64,000 nt of DNA, from positions 238,624,088-238,688,087 of the forward strand of contig NC_134700.1 in the NCBI RefSeq assembly GCF_043290135.1, given 5' to 3'. A program made the position numbers and the translations under genes. Each line of letters starts with the position of its first letter. Positions within the stretch are counted from its first letter, which is position 1. The notes beneath the pieces are model-generated. The model searched no databases. It was not told the DNA's origin and was given only the letters and a program-made list of their open reading frames with translations. Below are positions 1 through 11,150 of the stretch, piece by piece. This DNA comes from Rhipicephalus microplus. Its lineage: Eukaryota > Arthropoda > Arachnida > Ixodida > Ixodidae.

Positions 1-2055
1 AGTGACCATTACGTTATATTCATAGAAGCAGAAGGCGGCCCACAGGAACACAATGCCGGTCGCCAAATGAAGATCACCAATTGGGAACTACTACGAAAAA
101 ATCGAGACAAGCAACAGATTGAAGACAGGAAAGACATTGAGCAATGGACCGACCAACTTCGGCGGAACATCGAGAGGGCGACGCAAATGATGCCGCCAAC
201 AGCTGGGCTTGATAGAATAGACACCCGGTTACTGCACATGTGGCAAGCCAAGACCCAACTGCATCGCCGTTGGAAACGACAACGACATAATAGGAGACTG
301 CGAAAACGAATAGCACAGCTCAATAAAGAAATAGAAAAGCACGCACTTAACCTGCAACAACAGCAATGGGAAGAGAAATGCGTGCAGATGGATGGTCAGC
401 TCACTACGAGTCACACATGGCAGATACTGCGGTACCTCCTAGATCCCGTGAACACCAAGACCTCACAGAGGCAAGGCATATGCAAAATCATACACGCTTA
501 CGGGGGAACGGAGCAAGATTTCCTACAGGAAGCGGAACTTCATTACATATCCCAAACTCCCCCGCAAGTACATCCGGACTACAGGGGAGAAGGCAACGCC
601 ATCCTAGACGCAGAATTATCAATTTCGGAAATCGAGGCGGCCCTCATCAAACTCAATACCAAGTCAGCCCCAGGCCTAGATCGAATATCGCAGAGGGCAC
701 TGTGCAATCTCGATTACAGATCGCTAGAGAAACTCACATATTCTATTAACGAGTGTTGCGTGCGTGGAAAGTTACCCCAGCCATGGAAAGAAGCACAGAT
801 CCTACTTATACCGAAATCCGGCAAGAAATTACAGCTGCAGAACCTGCGCCCCATCTTCCTAACATCATGTGTAGGTAAACTGATGGAGCATGCGTTCCTG
901 AATAGACTAACAGATTACCTCGAGGACAACAACCTGTTACCACACACACTGATTGGGTTCAGAAGACATCTCTCCACACAGGACGCTCTTCTGCAACTAA
1001 AACATCAAATCATAGAAAATCCTGGGTGCTCAAAGAGAGCCATCCTTGGCCTGGACCTGAAGAAGGCCTTCGATAACGTTCGTCACGACGCCATATTGCG
1101 ACAAATAGACAGATTGAACCTCGGAATGCGAGTGTACAACTACGTCCGAGACTTCCTCACAGGAAGAACCGCACGCATGCGAGTGGGACAACTAGAATCA
1201 AATCAAATCAACATTAGAATCTCGGGTACACCACAGGGCTCGGTGATCTCGCCAATGCTCTTCAACCTCGTCCTGCTGGGGTTACCCGAGCGATTACATC
1301 AAATTGATGGACTGCACTACACGCTATACGCGGATGATATTACGATCTGGACGACAACTGGCGGTGACGGAGAGATCGAGGATCGCTTACAGGTGGCCAT
1401 AGAATGCGTGGAACATTACCTCGTAGGCACGGGACTCACCTGCTCAGCCGAAAAATCAGAATTACTGCTATATAGACCGGTGAGAAAGGGACGCCCGCCC
1501 AAAGACTACGTACCTTCAGAAAAACAAGAAATCAAACTGACATCCTCAAACGGCTCACCGATCCCAATGGTAAAGAAGATCCGGGTACTGGGGATAATGA
1601 TTGAGCAGAACGGCGGCAATGGTGAAGCACTGCGCAAGATAATGGCAAATGCCACGAGCACGATGCAACTCATCCGACGCATCACAAACAAACATGAGGG
1701 CATGCGCGAAGGCAGCGTCATACGACTCATACAAGCCTTTGTTATTTCACAACTAATGTACACGGCCCCGTTTCACAAATGGACAGTTGCGGAAAAAGAC
1801 AAGCTTAACGCCCTGATACGCAAGACGTACAAGTTCGCGTTGGGACTGGCGCCCGGAGTCAGCACCAGCAAACTCCTGGAGCTAGCGTTGCATAACACCC
1901 TCGAGGAACTCGTGGAGGCGCAACAAGTTTCCCAGCTCGAGCGCCTATCCAAGACCCGCCCAGGCCGACACCTACTCGAAAAACTCGGCATCACATACCA
2001 TACGCAGCACGGCATCAAAGTCGAAATTCCAAGATCAGTACGCGAGCAAGTATAG
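1..2055 (+). CDS. LINE ORF2 fragment: end of endonuclease plus reverse transcriptase
   Basis: The frame is open from the first base of the window, so the true start lies upstream. Residues 2-3 (Asp-His) fit the end of the exonuclease-endonuclease-phosphatase domain. The reverse transcriptase fingers begin near residue 215 with the motif SAPGLDRIS. They continue through LRPIFLTSCVGKLME, the catalytic Asp in LGLDLKKAFDNV, GTPQGSVISPMLFNL and the YADD box at bases 1327-1338. The product would synthesise cDNA from LINE RNA at a nicked target. The frame closes at 2053-2055 just before the RNase H region, which continues in another frame, so ORF2 carries a frameshift here. The catalytic residues of the reverse transcriptase itself look intact. 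Confidence 0.9.
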   Translation, partial: SDHYVIFIEAEGGPQEHNAGRQMKITNWELLRKNRDKQQIEDRKDIEQWTDQLRRNIERATQMMPPTAGLDRIDTRLLHMWQAKTQLHRRWKRQRHNRRLRKRIAQLNKEIEKHALNLQQQQWEEKCVQMDGQLTTSHTWQILRYLLDPVNTKTSQRQGICKIIHAYGGTEQDFLQEAELHYISQTPPQVHPDYRGEGNAILDAELSISEIEAALIKLNTKSAPGLDRISQRALCNLDYRSLEKLTYSINECCVRGKLPQPWKEAQILLIPKSGKKLQLQNLRPIFLTSCVGKLMEHAFLNRLTDYLEDNNLLPHTLIGFRRHLSTQDALLQLKHQIIENPGCSKRAILGLDLKKAFDNVRHDAILRQIDRLNLGMRVYNYVRDFLTGRTARMRVGQLESNQINIRISGTPQGSVISPMLFNLVLLGLPERLHQIDGLHYTLYADDITIWTTTGGDGEIEDRLQVAIECVEHYLVGTGLTCSAEKSELLLYRPVRKGRPPKDYVPSEKQEIKLTSSNGSPIPMVKKIRVLGIMIEQNGGNGEALRKIMANATSTMQLIRRITNKHEGMREGSVIRLIQAFVISQLMYTAPFHKWTVAEKDKLNALIRKTYKFALGLAPGVSTSKLLELALHNTLEELVEAQQVSQLERLSKTRPGRHLLEKLGITYHTQHGIKVEIPRSVREQV

Positions 2056-3011
2056 TACCCCCATTGCCTCGCAATGTTCACCCCCAACACCATACAGGAC
2101 GGCGTAAAGCCAGGGCACAACGCATTACTCAAAGCTACTCCAACGACACTGAAGCGGTTTTCACTGATGCCGCGCATGACACCAATAAAAATAGTTTCGT
2201 GGTGGTAGTTACCGGCCATCACGGCAAATACATCACAAGCCTCACTGTGAACACGGCACACGCTGAAGCGGCAGAGGAAGCGGCTATAGCACTGGCCCTC
2301 ACACAGACCAGTGTCACATACGTGATTAGTGATTTGCGAACAGCAATTCGCAATTTTGCCAACGGACACATCTCGCAAGAGGCGTTTTACATGCTCCAAC
2401 GACATCCCATGCATCCAGGAGAGGTCGACTTCGATAACTGAAGGCACCTGTTATGGATCCCGGCACATACCGGACTGAGCAGCCCCAACGAAGTGGCTCA
2501 CCTTGTTGCTCAAGGCCTCACTCACCGAGCATCGCCGGAGGACGACGAGCCCCCGCGGGGAACTGTAGACATCTGGGCATGAGAGAATCGTATGACCAGG
2601 TTTCACGACATCATCACACATTACCAGTTACGAAGACGCGTATACCCGTCCTCTCACGAAAGGCTAAACAGAACGCAAGAGGTACACTTCAGACAATTAC
2701 ACACAGATTCATACAGAATTCCCAGACTCATGCACGCCATGTATCCAGACATATACACTACAAACAGATGCACGTCATGTGGCGAGGTTGCCACCCTTAG
2801 TCACATGCTGTGGGAGTGTCAGGGCCTAATAAACAATTCGAACAGTGCCTATTCGTCTAACTCTTCCACCGCCAGCCTCCGCTCGCGTTGGAAGGCCGCA
2901 CTGCTCAGCTCGAACCTGACAGCACAACTCTGGGCCGTCCAGCGTGCCGAGGAAGCCGCTTCGAGACAATGTCTCGGAACTGAATCCGCGGTGGGTGCCC
3001 AGGCCCACTAA
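2056..3011 (+). pseudogene. LINE ORF2 C-terminal part: RNase H and Cys/His knuckle, broken
   Basis: This continues the reverse transcriptase ORF in a shifted frame (frame of position 2064). RNase H signatures are visible: FTDAA with the first Asp, HAEAAEEAA with the Glu, and VISDLRTAI with the second Asp, followed by LLWIPAHTGLSS. There is a stop at 2439-2441, between the third motif and the last one, and another stop just before 2592. From 2592 the same frame encodes the C-terminal region with CTSCGEVATLSHMLWEC, a Cys-Cys-His-Cys knuckle typical of this LINE group. The frameshift plus two nonsense codons make the copy inactive. Confidence 0.85.
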
Positions 3012-3066
3012 AAAACGCCGGACTCGAATCGTCTGGATTCGACAAATAAAGTTTATGTTCTTCTTC

Positions 3067-3654
3067 TGACGAGTCCACGTTCACCACACGATGGGACCAA
3101 AATCAGCGTGTGTGGCGCCCTGTCAATGCCCGCTACTACCACCTCTACGTGCAAGATGTAGCATCGAGTGGAAGCACGGCTGTGAATGTCTGGGGCGCTG
3201 TGTCCCGTGATGGGCTTGCATGGTGTGTTGCACCGCATTGAGGGACACCTGACATCGGTAAAGTACTGTGACATCCTCGATTATGTCATGATACTTTACG
3301 CGTTGGACGGGCCTTTTTCTGGCGGGGACTTCTTGTTTCAGCTAGACTTGTCACCTGTTCACACTGCAAAGGTTGTTTGTTGAAGAATTCCTGAACATGC
3401 GAGGGGCGCGGTGCCTGAAATGGGTCGCCAAAAGGGCAGACCTCAACATCATTGAGGCCGCATGGGACATAATGAAGGTCAGGCTGTGTAGAAGAGGGCT
3501 ACACAGTTCATCCGTTGATGAGCTATTGAGCACTGTCGAAGAAGAATGGATACGCCTCCAAAATAAACGCAGTTTTATTGACAATTTGTACGCGTCACTA
3601 CCGTCCAGAATGCAGGATGTGATTGCCGTGCAAGGGGCCATGACCCGCTACTAA
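3067..3654 (+). pseudogene. Tc1-type transposase, C-terminal two thirds, frameshifted
   Basis: This is a remnant of a Tc1/mariner-superfamily DDE transposase. One frame from 3067 reads DESTFTTRWDQNQRVWRP and then VNVWGAVSRDG, which is the first catalytic Asp region. The frame shifts near 3190-3230 to LHRIEGHLTSVKYCDILDYV and DLSPVHTA (second Asp). It shifts again near 3380 to ADLNIIEAAWDIMK, which contains the catalytic Glu. The reading ends at a TAA at 3652-3654. The N-terminal DNA-binding part is missing because the upstream LINE abuts the fragment at 3066. A related piece of Tc1 transposase lies at 61440-61745 on the other strand. It is inactive. Confidence 0.85.
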
Positions 3655-4441
3655 GGCGTGGCGACCGCTTCATCTGCTTTCCCTTCCCGTCAGTCGAATT
3701 CTTGCGTCTTACTACTATCAGTGCCGACGGCTCATCGGTTCATCAGCAGCCGTTCAGCATTGGGACCGCAGCCAAGCACCATCGACGAAGTGACTGGCCG
3801 GAATAGGAATTCTCATGCATGTTGTTACTTCTTATGCTATGCATCTTAGTGTAAGTTCATTTCGTTTTATTTTTGTGCACAACTTTTGCCTTCCTACAGT
3901 ACTCATGGTATTATGTTCCTGCGAGAAATTGACTTTTTCTCGCCATTTCAAGCAACACATAATGGATATTAAACAAGAATAAAAAAGACAAACAGCACAG
4001 CATTTGTTCTCACTTAAATATCAGTTACCTTTTTTTTATTCGAGCAGTGTTTTGATCTCTTTTAATGACCGCACAGTTATTTTGGAAAGCCAGGGAAGTT
4101 TATTACTTAGAAGACTGAACACGATCCCACGTTGATGTATCCGTGAAAAGCGTTTCCTACCTCCCCATTTCATCGGCTAACTGACTGGAGAGTGGCATAC
4201 GTTCATAACTAGTGTTATTAAAACGCATTATCAGCGTAGTTGTAAACAAGCAAAGTAACGGCTGCCGCGCCCATAGAATAAATGTTGCTAGCAATCACCG
4301 AAACGGTATTAACGGCAACAGGTTGTGCATTGGCAGCGCAGCTCTGCTAAAAATTATGACTGAAAATACCGCACAGCCCGAGTCGTCGCCGGCTCTTTAT
4401 TTTCTCGAGAAGCACGACGTGATTTGAAAGTACCCATTTCA
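3655..4441. other. Non-coding spacer, no gene seen
   Basis: AT-rich sequence between the Tc1 fragment and the next LINE. The first part may be the 3' untranslated end of the Tc1 element, but I could not identify a terminal inverted repeat. No convincing ORF or RNA gene is seen. Confidence 0.5.
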
Positions 4442-4726
4442 AGGAAAACAGGGAGACATTAGGGGGCGCCGATTCATGCGGTCGTCTAAACATCGGCTCC
4501 TGCTTGTTCACCTTTTTTTGTGTGAAAGTTAGCTATGTGTTTGATGCATTTTGCTCCAGTCGACGCCTGAAGTCTTGAGGACCACGTGGAAACAATTTTG
4601 TCATGGTGTGTGGATCTTTTACCGAGTTTTGAAGGTCTTTCTTGCTCGACCACGCCGTAGATTGCTAGGCCTAAAGTTAGACTTAGCTCAGCCTAACGCT
4701 AGGCTTACCGCGTTTGAGCACTCAAG

Positions 4727-6423
4727 ATGGCTATGCAAGTCACTGTGCATGGGAAGGACATTTCGCCCGAAGAATTAATTCCAGTGTTCTGGATGAACAA
4801 CGGCGCTTTCTAAGCGTAAGTCAACTAAAGCACCCGTGGCGGGCACTGAAGTTCAAGGCCCACCATACGGCAAGAACGCTGGCACCCAATCTCCCGCCAA
4901 CGTGAAGAAACGCCTCGCTAATGCGTCAAGGCTGCCTCATCTACCAAGGGAGCATTTTCGAATCATTGTTAGGCCACGGGGAGGCCTGAACGTTAAGAAT
5001 ACCAGTAACGTCCGGATTTATCAAGCCCTCACGACAGCGGCGCGTCTATCCACTGCGGATTTTACAGAAGACATCATTTGTCCTAACGCTATGCAGAACA
5101 TTGTAGTGATTAGTACGCCATCGCAAGCCAACGCCAAGGCCTATTCAAGTCTAGAGGCCATCACCGTTAATAACGCAAGAAAGGAGGTCAGCTCTTACAT
5201 TGCTGCACCCGACAACACATGCTAGGGCATCATCAGAAACATCGATATGGAAATTGACGACGAAGAGCTCAGAAGACTTCTTATTCAGCCGAGGAATCCC
5301 ACTGTTCTCGAAGTGCGGCGAATCAAAAACTCTACCACAGTCGTTATCCTCTTCGAAGGACTTCGAGTCTCAAATTACGTCATGCGTGATCCCAGCATAG
5401 CCAAGTGCACCCTCTACCGACGGCAGACGGATGTCTGCTATACCTGTGGTAGACTCGGCCACAGAGCCGACGTGTGCCCCACTCCAAGAAATGTTATCTG
5501 TCGAGGTTGCGGAATGACCTCCCCTGGCGAACAGCACGTTTGCTCACCGAAGTGCGCCTTCTGTGGAGGGCCTCATCCAATGGCCGACAGAACCTGTACA
5601 CAAAGATTCGAGATACGTTACATCGTCAGACAGAGCAGAAGAGAGAGACGTGACTTTGACAAGGACTTCCCACCGAGACATCACCTGTCCGAACCAGCCA
5701 ACAAGTCCAGGTCCCAGTCCAGGAGCTCGAGGGGGCACTCCAGATACAGGAGCGGTCCTCGATCCACAAGCCGTTCCCATTCCCGGAGCTGTTCCAGATC
5801 ACGGGGCCCGGCTGTCAGCATTCAGGTGCCTGCTACCACAGCGACCGAGTGGGCTGAACGTGTCAAAGGATCCCAGAAACAGGTAACGGGGGGCATACTG
5901 CCAGAGCAGAACAACGATAGAATTATTCGGCTGGAAAGGGAGAACGCTGCACTGAAGGAGGCAATCGCGCAACTTAGAGTAGAGATAGTTGCACTTAAGA
6001 ATGCTACTAACGCTAAGAGTGAGGCCGCCACAACCTCCTGAGGTCACTAGACTCGAAACGCCTGTTGAAACGCCTATGGAAACGCCCGTGGAAACACCTA
6101 TGGAAACGGCTTTGAAAACGCCCGTAGGAAAACCCGCGGAGGCGCCCATCGAAACACCCATGAAAGTGCAGTGTACTGTCCGCCCAGCCAAAAAGAGGGC
6201 TTTGGCGAGGCCCGCTTTTAATGAGGAACTGCATAGTTTTAAAACAGAGATCAGAGACATGTTCCAGTCGCTTAGCCAAACAGTCGAACTGGTTCATGTT
6301 AAGGTCGATACCTTGGCGGACTAGTTCAGCGCACTCGATGCCAAGGTCAATACGTTGGACGCTAACTTCTGTGCGTTGGACGCTAAAGTCAACGCGCTCG
6401 AACGCAGGCACATATCTCTCTAG
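4727..6423 (+). pseudogene. LINE ORF1, Gag-like nucleic-acid-binding protein, broken
   Basis: The probable start is the ATG at 4727, which begins MAMQVTVHGKDISPEE. This frame stops after about 28 codons, and coding resumes from about 4836. A second in-frame stop lies at 5223-5225. Three Cys/His knuckles follow: CYTCGRLGHRADVC, CRGCGMTSPGEQHVC and CAFCGGPHPMADRTC. An Arg/Ser-rich stretch (about 5700-5810) and a coiled coil come next. After a frameshift near 6003-6041, a different frame encodes a tandem ETP-M/V repeat (about 6050-6170) and a heptad-like ALDAKVNTLDA segment. The last stop is at 6421-6423. ORF1 proteins of this type coat the LINE RNA. The breaks make this copy non-functional. Confidence 0.85.
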
Positions 6424-6430
6424 CCTAACC

Positions 6431-7651
6431 ATGGCGCGTCCGCCTAAAGAGTTCAGGATTTCGCAGTGGAACTGCTGAGGGTTTACCCGCAAGAAGGCAG
6501 TTCTTCGGCAGTTTATTCGTTCTCACTTTGAAAAGCCGCACGTCATTTTGCTTCAAGAGACGCTTTCGGATTCTGTCATTCTGCCGGGTTACACATCTCA
6601 CGCTCTTTATGGAGACGAACGAAGGGGCATTTGCACGCTTGTATCTAAGGAATACACCTACATCTCGCATGATCCTTCTATGAACAGTAGTAAAGTGGAA
6701 CACTCATTGGTCACAATAATTCCGGGGGGCCATTTAAAGAGTAGCATTTTCATCCTGCATATTTATAGTTCACCAAATGACTCGAAACAAAGGTTTGCGG
6801 CGCTCTTGAGTAGGGCTGCCGCCAGGGCCGGTATCTCCCTGCTTGTGGTGGCGGGTGATTTCAACGCTCCTCATCAGGGTTGGGGTTATCTGCGGTCATC
6901 CCGTAAAGGCGAGGATTTGTGGCAAGCAGCGGCGAACTTGAACCTCACCCTGGCCACGGACCCAGCATTTCCGACCAGGATGGGTAACTCCGGCACGAGG
7001 GACACCACGCCGGATCTTACCTTTGTTAAAAATGTTGAATCTGCTACTTGGCACAACTTGCACGTGGATCTGGGTAGTGACCATAATGTCTTAGCTACCC
7101 ATATCAGTGTAAAGGGCAAACCCGTAAGAGAGTTTAGTTTCCCAGATTGGGATTACTTCCAGCATATTAGAGAAGAACGCGCGCAAGCTGAAGACTGAAC
7201 CCCCAGCCTGGATCAATGGGCCAATCAGCTCAAGGGAGACGTTGGTGAGGCGACAAAAAAGATACACACAGATTTGGAAACGGGTAGGATGGACAGCCGC
7301 CTTGCGCACCTCCTAGAGATCAAGAAGTCGTTTCTGAATAGGTGGAAGAGGCAGAGGCTCAATCGTCGGCTCCGCAAGAAAATTGCAGAACTTAACCGAA
7401 CTATGGAGGACCACTGCCAAACCTTCTCCAGGCAGCAGAGGGATGAGGTGTGCAATTGTGTTGATGGACAAATGAGAATAGGAGGGAAATGGAATTTGCT
7501 AACGCACCTTTTGCACGAGTCGAATTCCAAGAGTAATCAAAGGCAAGCCATTGCTAAACTGATACATGCCGCAAGACAGTCTGATTTTGAAGACTCTATA
7601 CTAGGTGGTTTGGCTCACAGATATTTACGCATTGGCTCCTCGAGCTGTTAA
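6431..7651 (+). pseudogene. LINE ORF2, AP-like endonuclease and linker, with nonsense codons
   Basis: The start chosen is the ATG at 6431, eight bases after the ORF1 stop, reading MARPPKEFRISQWNC. A TGA at 6476-6478 stands where a Trp codon is expected in the QWNxxG motif. The endonuclease motifs then run uninterrupted: LQETL with the metal-binding Glu at 6557, AGDFNAPHQGWG with Asp at 6857, and the terminal SDHNVL at 7076-7084. A second stop lies at 7196-7198. The same frame continues through a basic, Arg/Lys-rich linker to 7651. The enzyme would nick the target DNA to prime reverse transcription. All catalytic residues I can check are present, but the nonsense codons disable it. Confidence 0.88.
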
Positions 7652-9165
7652 GACTATTCGTCTTACACTGGACCCCTTGTAATGAGCTCGGAGAGCCCTT
7701 TACCACCAGCGACGTTTGGGAAGTTCTTCAAAACCTTAATGGACGATTGGCTCCGGGGCCGGATGGCATCTCGAACAAGGCCCTCAGGAACCTGGAAGAC
7801 GAATACATCAATTTTCTTATCGGTGAGATCAATCGCATATGGAGAGAAGGTTCTGTCCCAGACTCTTGGAAAATGGCATCCGTTGTCTTCATTCCCAAGC
7901 CGGGGCGACCTCTAGGTTTAGGCAATCTAAGGCCCATATCTCTAACGTCCTGTGTCGGCAAGGTGGCGGAGAACGTCATTTACAACCATGTCTCTAAGTA
8001 CATCGAAAAGAAAGGTCTTTTTTCTTACAACATGGTTGGGTTTCGTACGTCTTTGTCCGCATAGAACACAATAAAGCTGCTCGAACATCAAATCATAGAC
8101 GTGAACACAGTGGACGTAAGAGGCATCCTGGGTCTTGACTAGGAAAAAGCGCTTGACAACATCTCTCAAGCGCACATCTTAAACTCCATTTCAGACCTTG
8201 GACTAGGCGAAGCCTTCCACAGATACGTCAGCTCCTTTCTCGAATCCAGGAAGGCCACGCTCAATATCGAAGACCTCAAGTCCTCTCCCATAGCACTGGG
8301 CCCTAAAGGCATGCCGCAAGGAGCTGTGATATCTGCGCTTCTCTTTAACATCGCTATATACAAGTTGTCTACACTGCTATCTAACGTGAAGGGCATCAAC
8401 CATACGCTTTACGCTGATGATATTACCATCTGGTGTCCCGGAGGTAGCGAAGGGGAAGTCGAGACTGCACTACAGGAAGCCATCGATCAGACAGAGCTCT
8501 TCCTTGCTGGCACAGGGCTGAGGTGCTCCTCGAGTAAATCGGAGCTGCTTCTATACAGGCCCAATAGAAAAAGAGCTTTATCAGAGGTAGACATTGTACT
8601 TCACACCGAAAGTGGCGCCCCCATTCCGAGAGTGAACACTATTAGAGTGCTGGGCATGATTATAGAGTCGCACGGGTACAACAGACAAAGCATCGCTAAG
8701 ATTTCCACCAAGACCGAGAACATGATCAGGTTGATTAATAGTGTTTCGAACAGAAGGGGGGGGGGGCTCAGAGATGACAATCTACTGAGGCTCTTTCATG
8801 CATTCCTCATGAGCCACATAACGTACGTTGCTGCCATGCACTCTTGGTATAGATTCGAAAAGAAGAAGCTGGAAACTCTGATCAGAAAAAGCGTAAAGTG
8901 GGTGTTGGGCATCCCCGTGCGAACAAGCACTGAACGGCTTATGCAGCTAGGAGTTCATAATACCCTAGATGAGATCATTGAAGCCCAAGAGACTGCACAG
9001 CTAATGCGCCTGTCGTCTACGCCGGCTGGTAGGAAGATTCTGTCCGTCCTAGGCCCCAGTCTGGCACTCGTAGAGGATCACCGTCTTCAACCACCACATG
9101 AACAGCGTACTGCCATCCAGGTCTCTCCATTTCCGCGAAACCTCCATCCTCAGCACAACGTATGA
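7652..9165 (+). pseudogene. LINE ORF2, reverse transcriptase domain, broken
   Basis: The frame changes near 7740. Reverse transcriptase motifs then run MAPGPDGISNKAL, LRPISLTSCVGKVAEN, a stop at 8062-8064, and GILGLD directly followed by a TAG within the catalytic block. They go on through GMPQGAVISALLFNIA and YADD at 8410-8421, ending in the thumb region at 9165. A run of Gs at 8758-8766 sits inside the coding region without breaking this frame. It is homologous to the intact-looking domain at 1-2055, but has lost activity through at least two nonsense codons and one frameshift. Confidence 0.88.
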
Positions 9166-9978
9166 AGGCGCCGGGCTAGGGCCATCACGCTTCTGAAGAA
9201 CATCAGGAACGATCCTCATTCAGTTTGTTTTGTCGATGCCGCTCAGTACGGTCGTTCAGCTAGGTTTTCTGTTATTTCCGTCAATCATATGGGCTCTATT
9301 ATCAATGCTGCGTCAGTTAGGGACTCTACTTCCTCAAGATCCGAACAGTTGGCTGTAGCCCTTACCCTTTAGGATGATAGTAGATCGCAAATCTTCACCG
9401 ACTCAAGGTCAGCGGTCAAGGCTTTCGCCTCTGGTTCCGTCCGTACTGAAGTATTTAAACTACTTGAAAATAGGACACTTTCTCCACATACCATTACCTG
9501 GTTTCCTGCACATCTCGAACCCCTACTGGATTCTCAAGTAAACCTGAATGACACTACTCTCTCCCGGGCGTGCACACTAACCCTCCGCGCTTGGGAGGAC
9601 GTAGCTCTGCAGGTTGGCAGTGAGATGTTCAGGGATGTTTTACTTACATTCAGTGAAGTCGCTAAACACTACCAGTTGAGTAGGCGTTCATTTGCTCCAC
9701 CACACAACAAGTTGTCTAGACCTCAAGCAATTCCGTTTAGAATGCTCCAGACCAAGACCTATCCAAGCCTATTTTTCTTCCGCATAGTCTCCTCAGAGGC
9801 TTTTGACTATACCTGTCTTGATTGTGGTGAGGTTAGTGACTTAGCACATATGCTCTGGCAGTGCCCCTCATTACGGGGCCCAAGTCGGCTCCAGAATAAG
9901 ATTGGGACTCTGCCTTACGAAGTTCAGAGTTGCTACCACAACTACGGGCTGTCCAGAGAGCCTACTACGCGGCGGTGA
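9166..9978 (+). pseudogene. LINE ORF2, RNase H domain and C-terminal knuckle, broken
   Basis: This continues in the frame of the reverse transcriptase after the stop at 9163-9165. RNase H motifs are visible: CFVDAAQYG, SRSEQLAVALTL (followed by a stop), FTDSRSAVKAF and TWFPAH. The region from 9625 encodes the conserved LINE C-terminus with CLDCGEVSDLAHMLWQC, the same Cys-Cys-His-Cys knuckle as in the LINE at 1-3066. Reading ends at 9976-9978, followed by a short 3' UTR and the tail at 10060-10080. Confidence 0.85.
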
Positions 9979-10090
9979 GGCTAGGCTTCCCCGTTCCTAC
10001 GTGGGAGCGGCCCATGACATTGCTCTAAACGAGCAGCGTTTCTCAGGACTCAATGAAGTTCTTTGTCTGTCTGTCTGTTGAGGAAAACAG

Positions 10091-11142
10091 TACTTTCACA
10101 TCCATTCTTGCTTGAAGTTAACGCTCAATCTTTGATAAGATTCGCACGACACGTCTTGTGGGTGGTGAAGTCACTGCATTGTGCTCGAACTTTTTTTCAG
10201 TAAAGACGGAATCAGCAAGCAAAACGAAGCGCAAAAAGTTCTTCCAAAAAAAAGAAAGGCGAGGGTGAAAGGAAGCATGTGGGGGTGATGTACATTCGCA
10301 GGATCAGCCAAACCTTCTCCCGATAACTCAAAAATATGTCACGATCGGCGCTAGTGTACAACCTACAACCTTGCAGCGCGCTCGGCCACGCTCTCGCGTG
10401 GTGTAGCTCACACTGAGCGCGATAGTACATGCAATAGGTCTATACATATGGTAATGAAAGTTGGGCCAGTTGGTACGGCAGCATTTTTGGGTACGGTGCG
10501 AAATCGACGAATACGGGCTCATCCGTCTTTGTCGATTTCGCGCTGCACCCAGAAATGCAGGTCTCTACCAGACACATGAGTTAAGAATTAAAGTCGGCTC
10601 TTCTTTCCCCCCCCCCCTTTTTTTTTGTCCAGGGACCACCGCAATGTACTGACAGAAGTCGTCGTCTACTTAGCGAGTGCGCAAGAGTACCGCAGGAGGA
10701 ACGACCCCAAAGTGACGGCAAGTACAACGATTCGAGCGCTCTAATGCAGCTGTTTTTCCACATGTGCCCAATCCCAATATCAAATTGTCTCTTTATTGCC
10801 GCGTGGTTCTGGCACGGCGTTTACCGTCAATTGTTAACTATACATGGGTGTTCCGCCCACCCATCTATGTGTTTGTTTTTGTAGTGCGCACGTACATACA
10901 CTGAGATCAAAAAGACGAAAAAAAATCGCAAGTATGTTTGAGCCTCTCCCTCTTCTCCCTAATTCTGCCTTGCTGGCTTGGACAATCCACAAATATGAAA
11001 TTCAGATTTGAGATTGGGATATAAGAAAAGACTGTGATGTCACATATTTATAAAAATGTGAAAACGTAATAATAACCCTGGCACTGGTGTAAATTCGATT
11101 TTCTAGATAAGAAATATTTCGTATATACTTTAATGATGATTT
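10091..11142. other. Non-coding spacer with a hairpin
   Basis: No gene seen. It contains C/T-rich homopolymers (about 10608-10628) and the imperfect inverted repeat listed at 10481-10558. The rest is AT-rich single-copy-looking sequence. Confidence 0.5.
10481..10558. repeat. Imperfect 36-bp-arm inverted repeat (hairpin)
   Basis: The left arm (10481-10516, starting GCATTTTTGGGT) and the right arm (10523-10558, ending ACCCAGAAATGC) are near reverse complements. They share the core GCGAAATCGAC, around a loop of about 6 bases. This could be a fold-back transposon end or a tip of a MITE; no target duplication was recognised. Confidence 0.7.
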
Positions 11143-11150
11143 TTTCATAG

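Larger units (their letters stand above)
1..3066 (+). mobile_element. LINE (non-LTR retrotransposon, I superclade with RNase H), 5' part outside window
   Basis: This is the 3' half of a LINE. In order it shows the last residues of an AP-like endonuclease (Ser-Asp-His at the very first codons), a linker, reverse transcriptase, RNase H and a C-terminal Cys/His knuckle. It ends with an AATAAA-containing 3' UTR and a TTCTTCTTCT-like tail at about 3055-3066. It ends flush against a Tc1 transposase fragment, so it was probably inserted into that Tc1 element. The 5' target-site duplication lies outside the window and cannot be checked. The element at 4452-10080 has the same domain order and is a related but clearly different family member. 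Confidence 0.9.
4452..10080 (+). mobile_element. Full-length LINE (I superclade) with 10-bp target-site duplication
   Basis: A complete non-LTR retrotransposon of about 5.6 kb. The decamer AGGAAAACAG lies at 4442-4451, immediately before the element, and is repeated exactly at 10081-10090 after a (TCTG)n-like tail. The pair fixes both ends. The order is 5' UTR, Gag-like ORF1 with three Cys/His knuckles, ORF2 endonuclease, linker, reverse transcriptase, RNase H and C-terminal knuckle. Both ORFs contain several in-frame stops and at least one frameshift each, so the copy is old and dead although structurally full length. It shares domain order and many motifs with the LINE at 1-3066. Confidence 0.9.
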
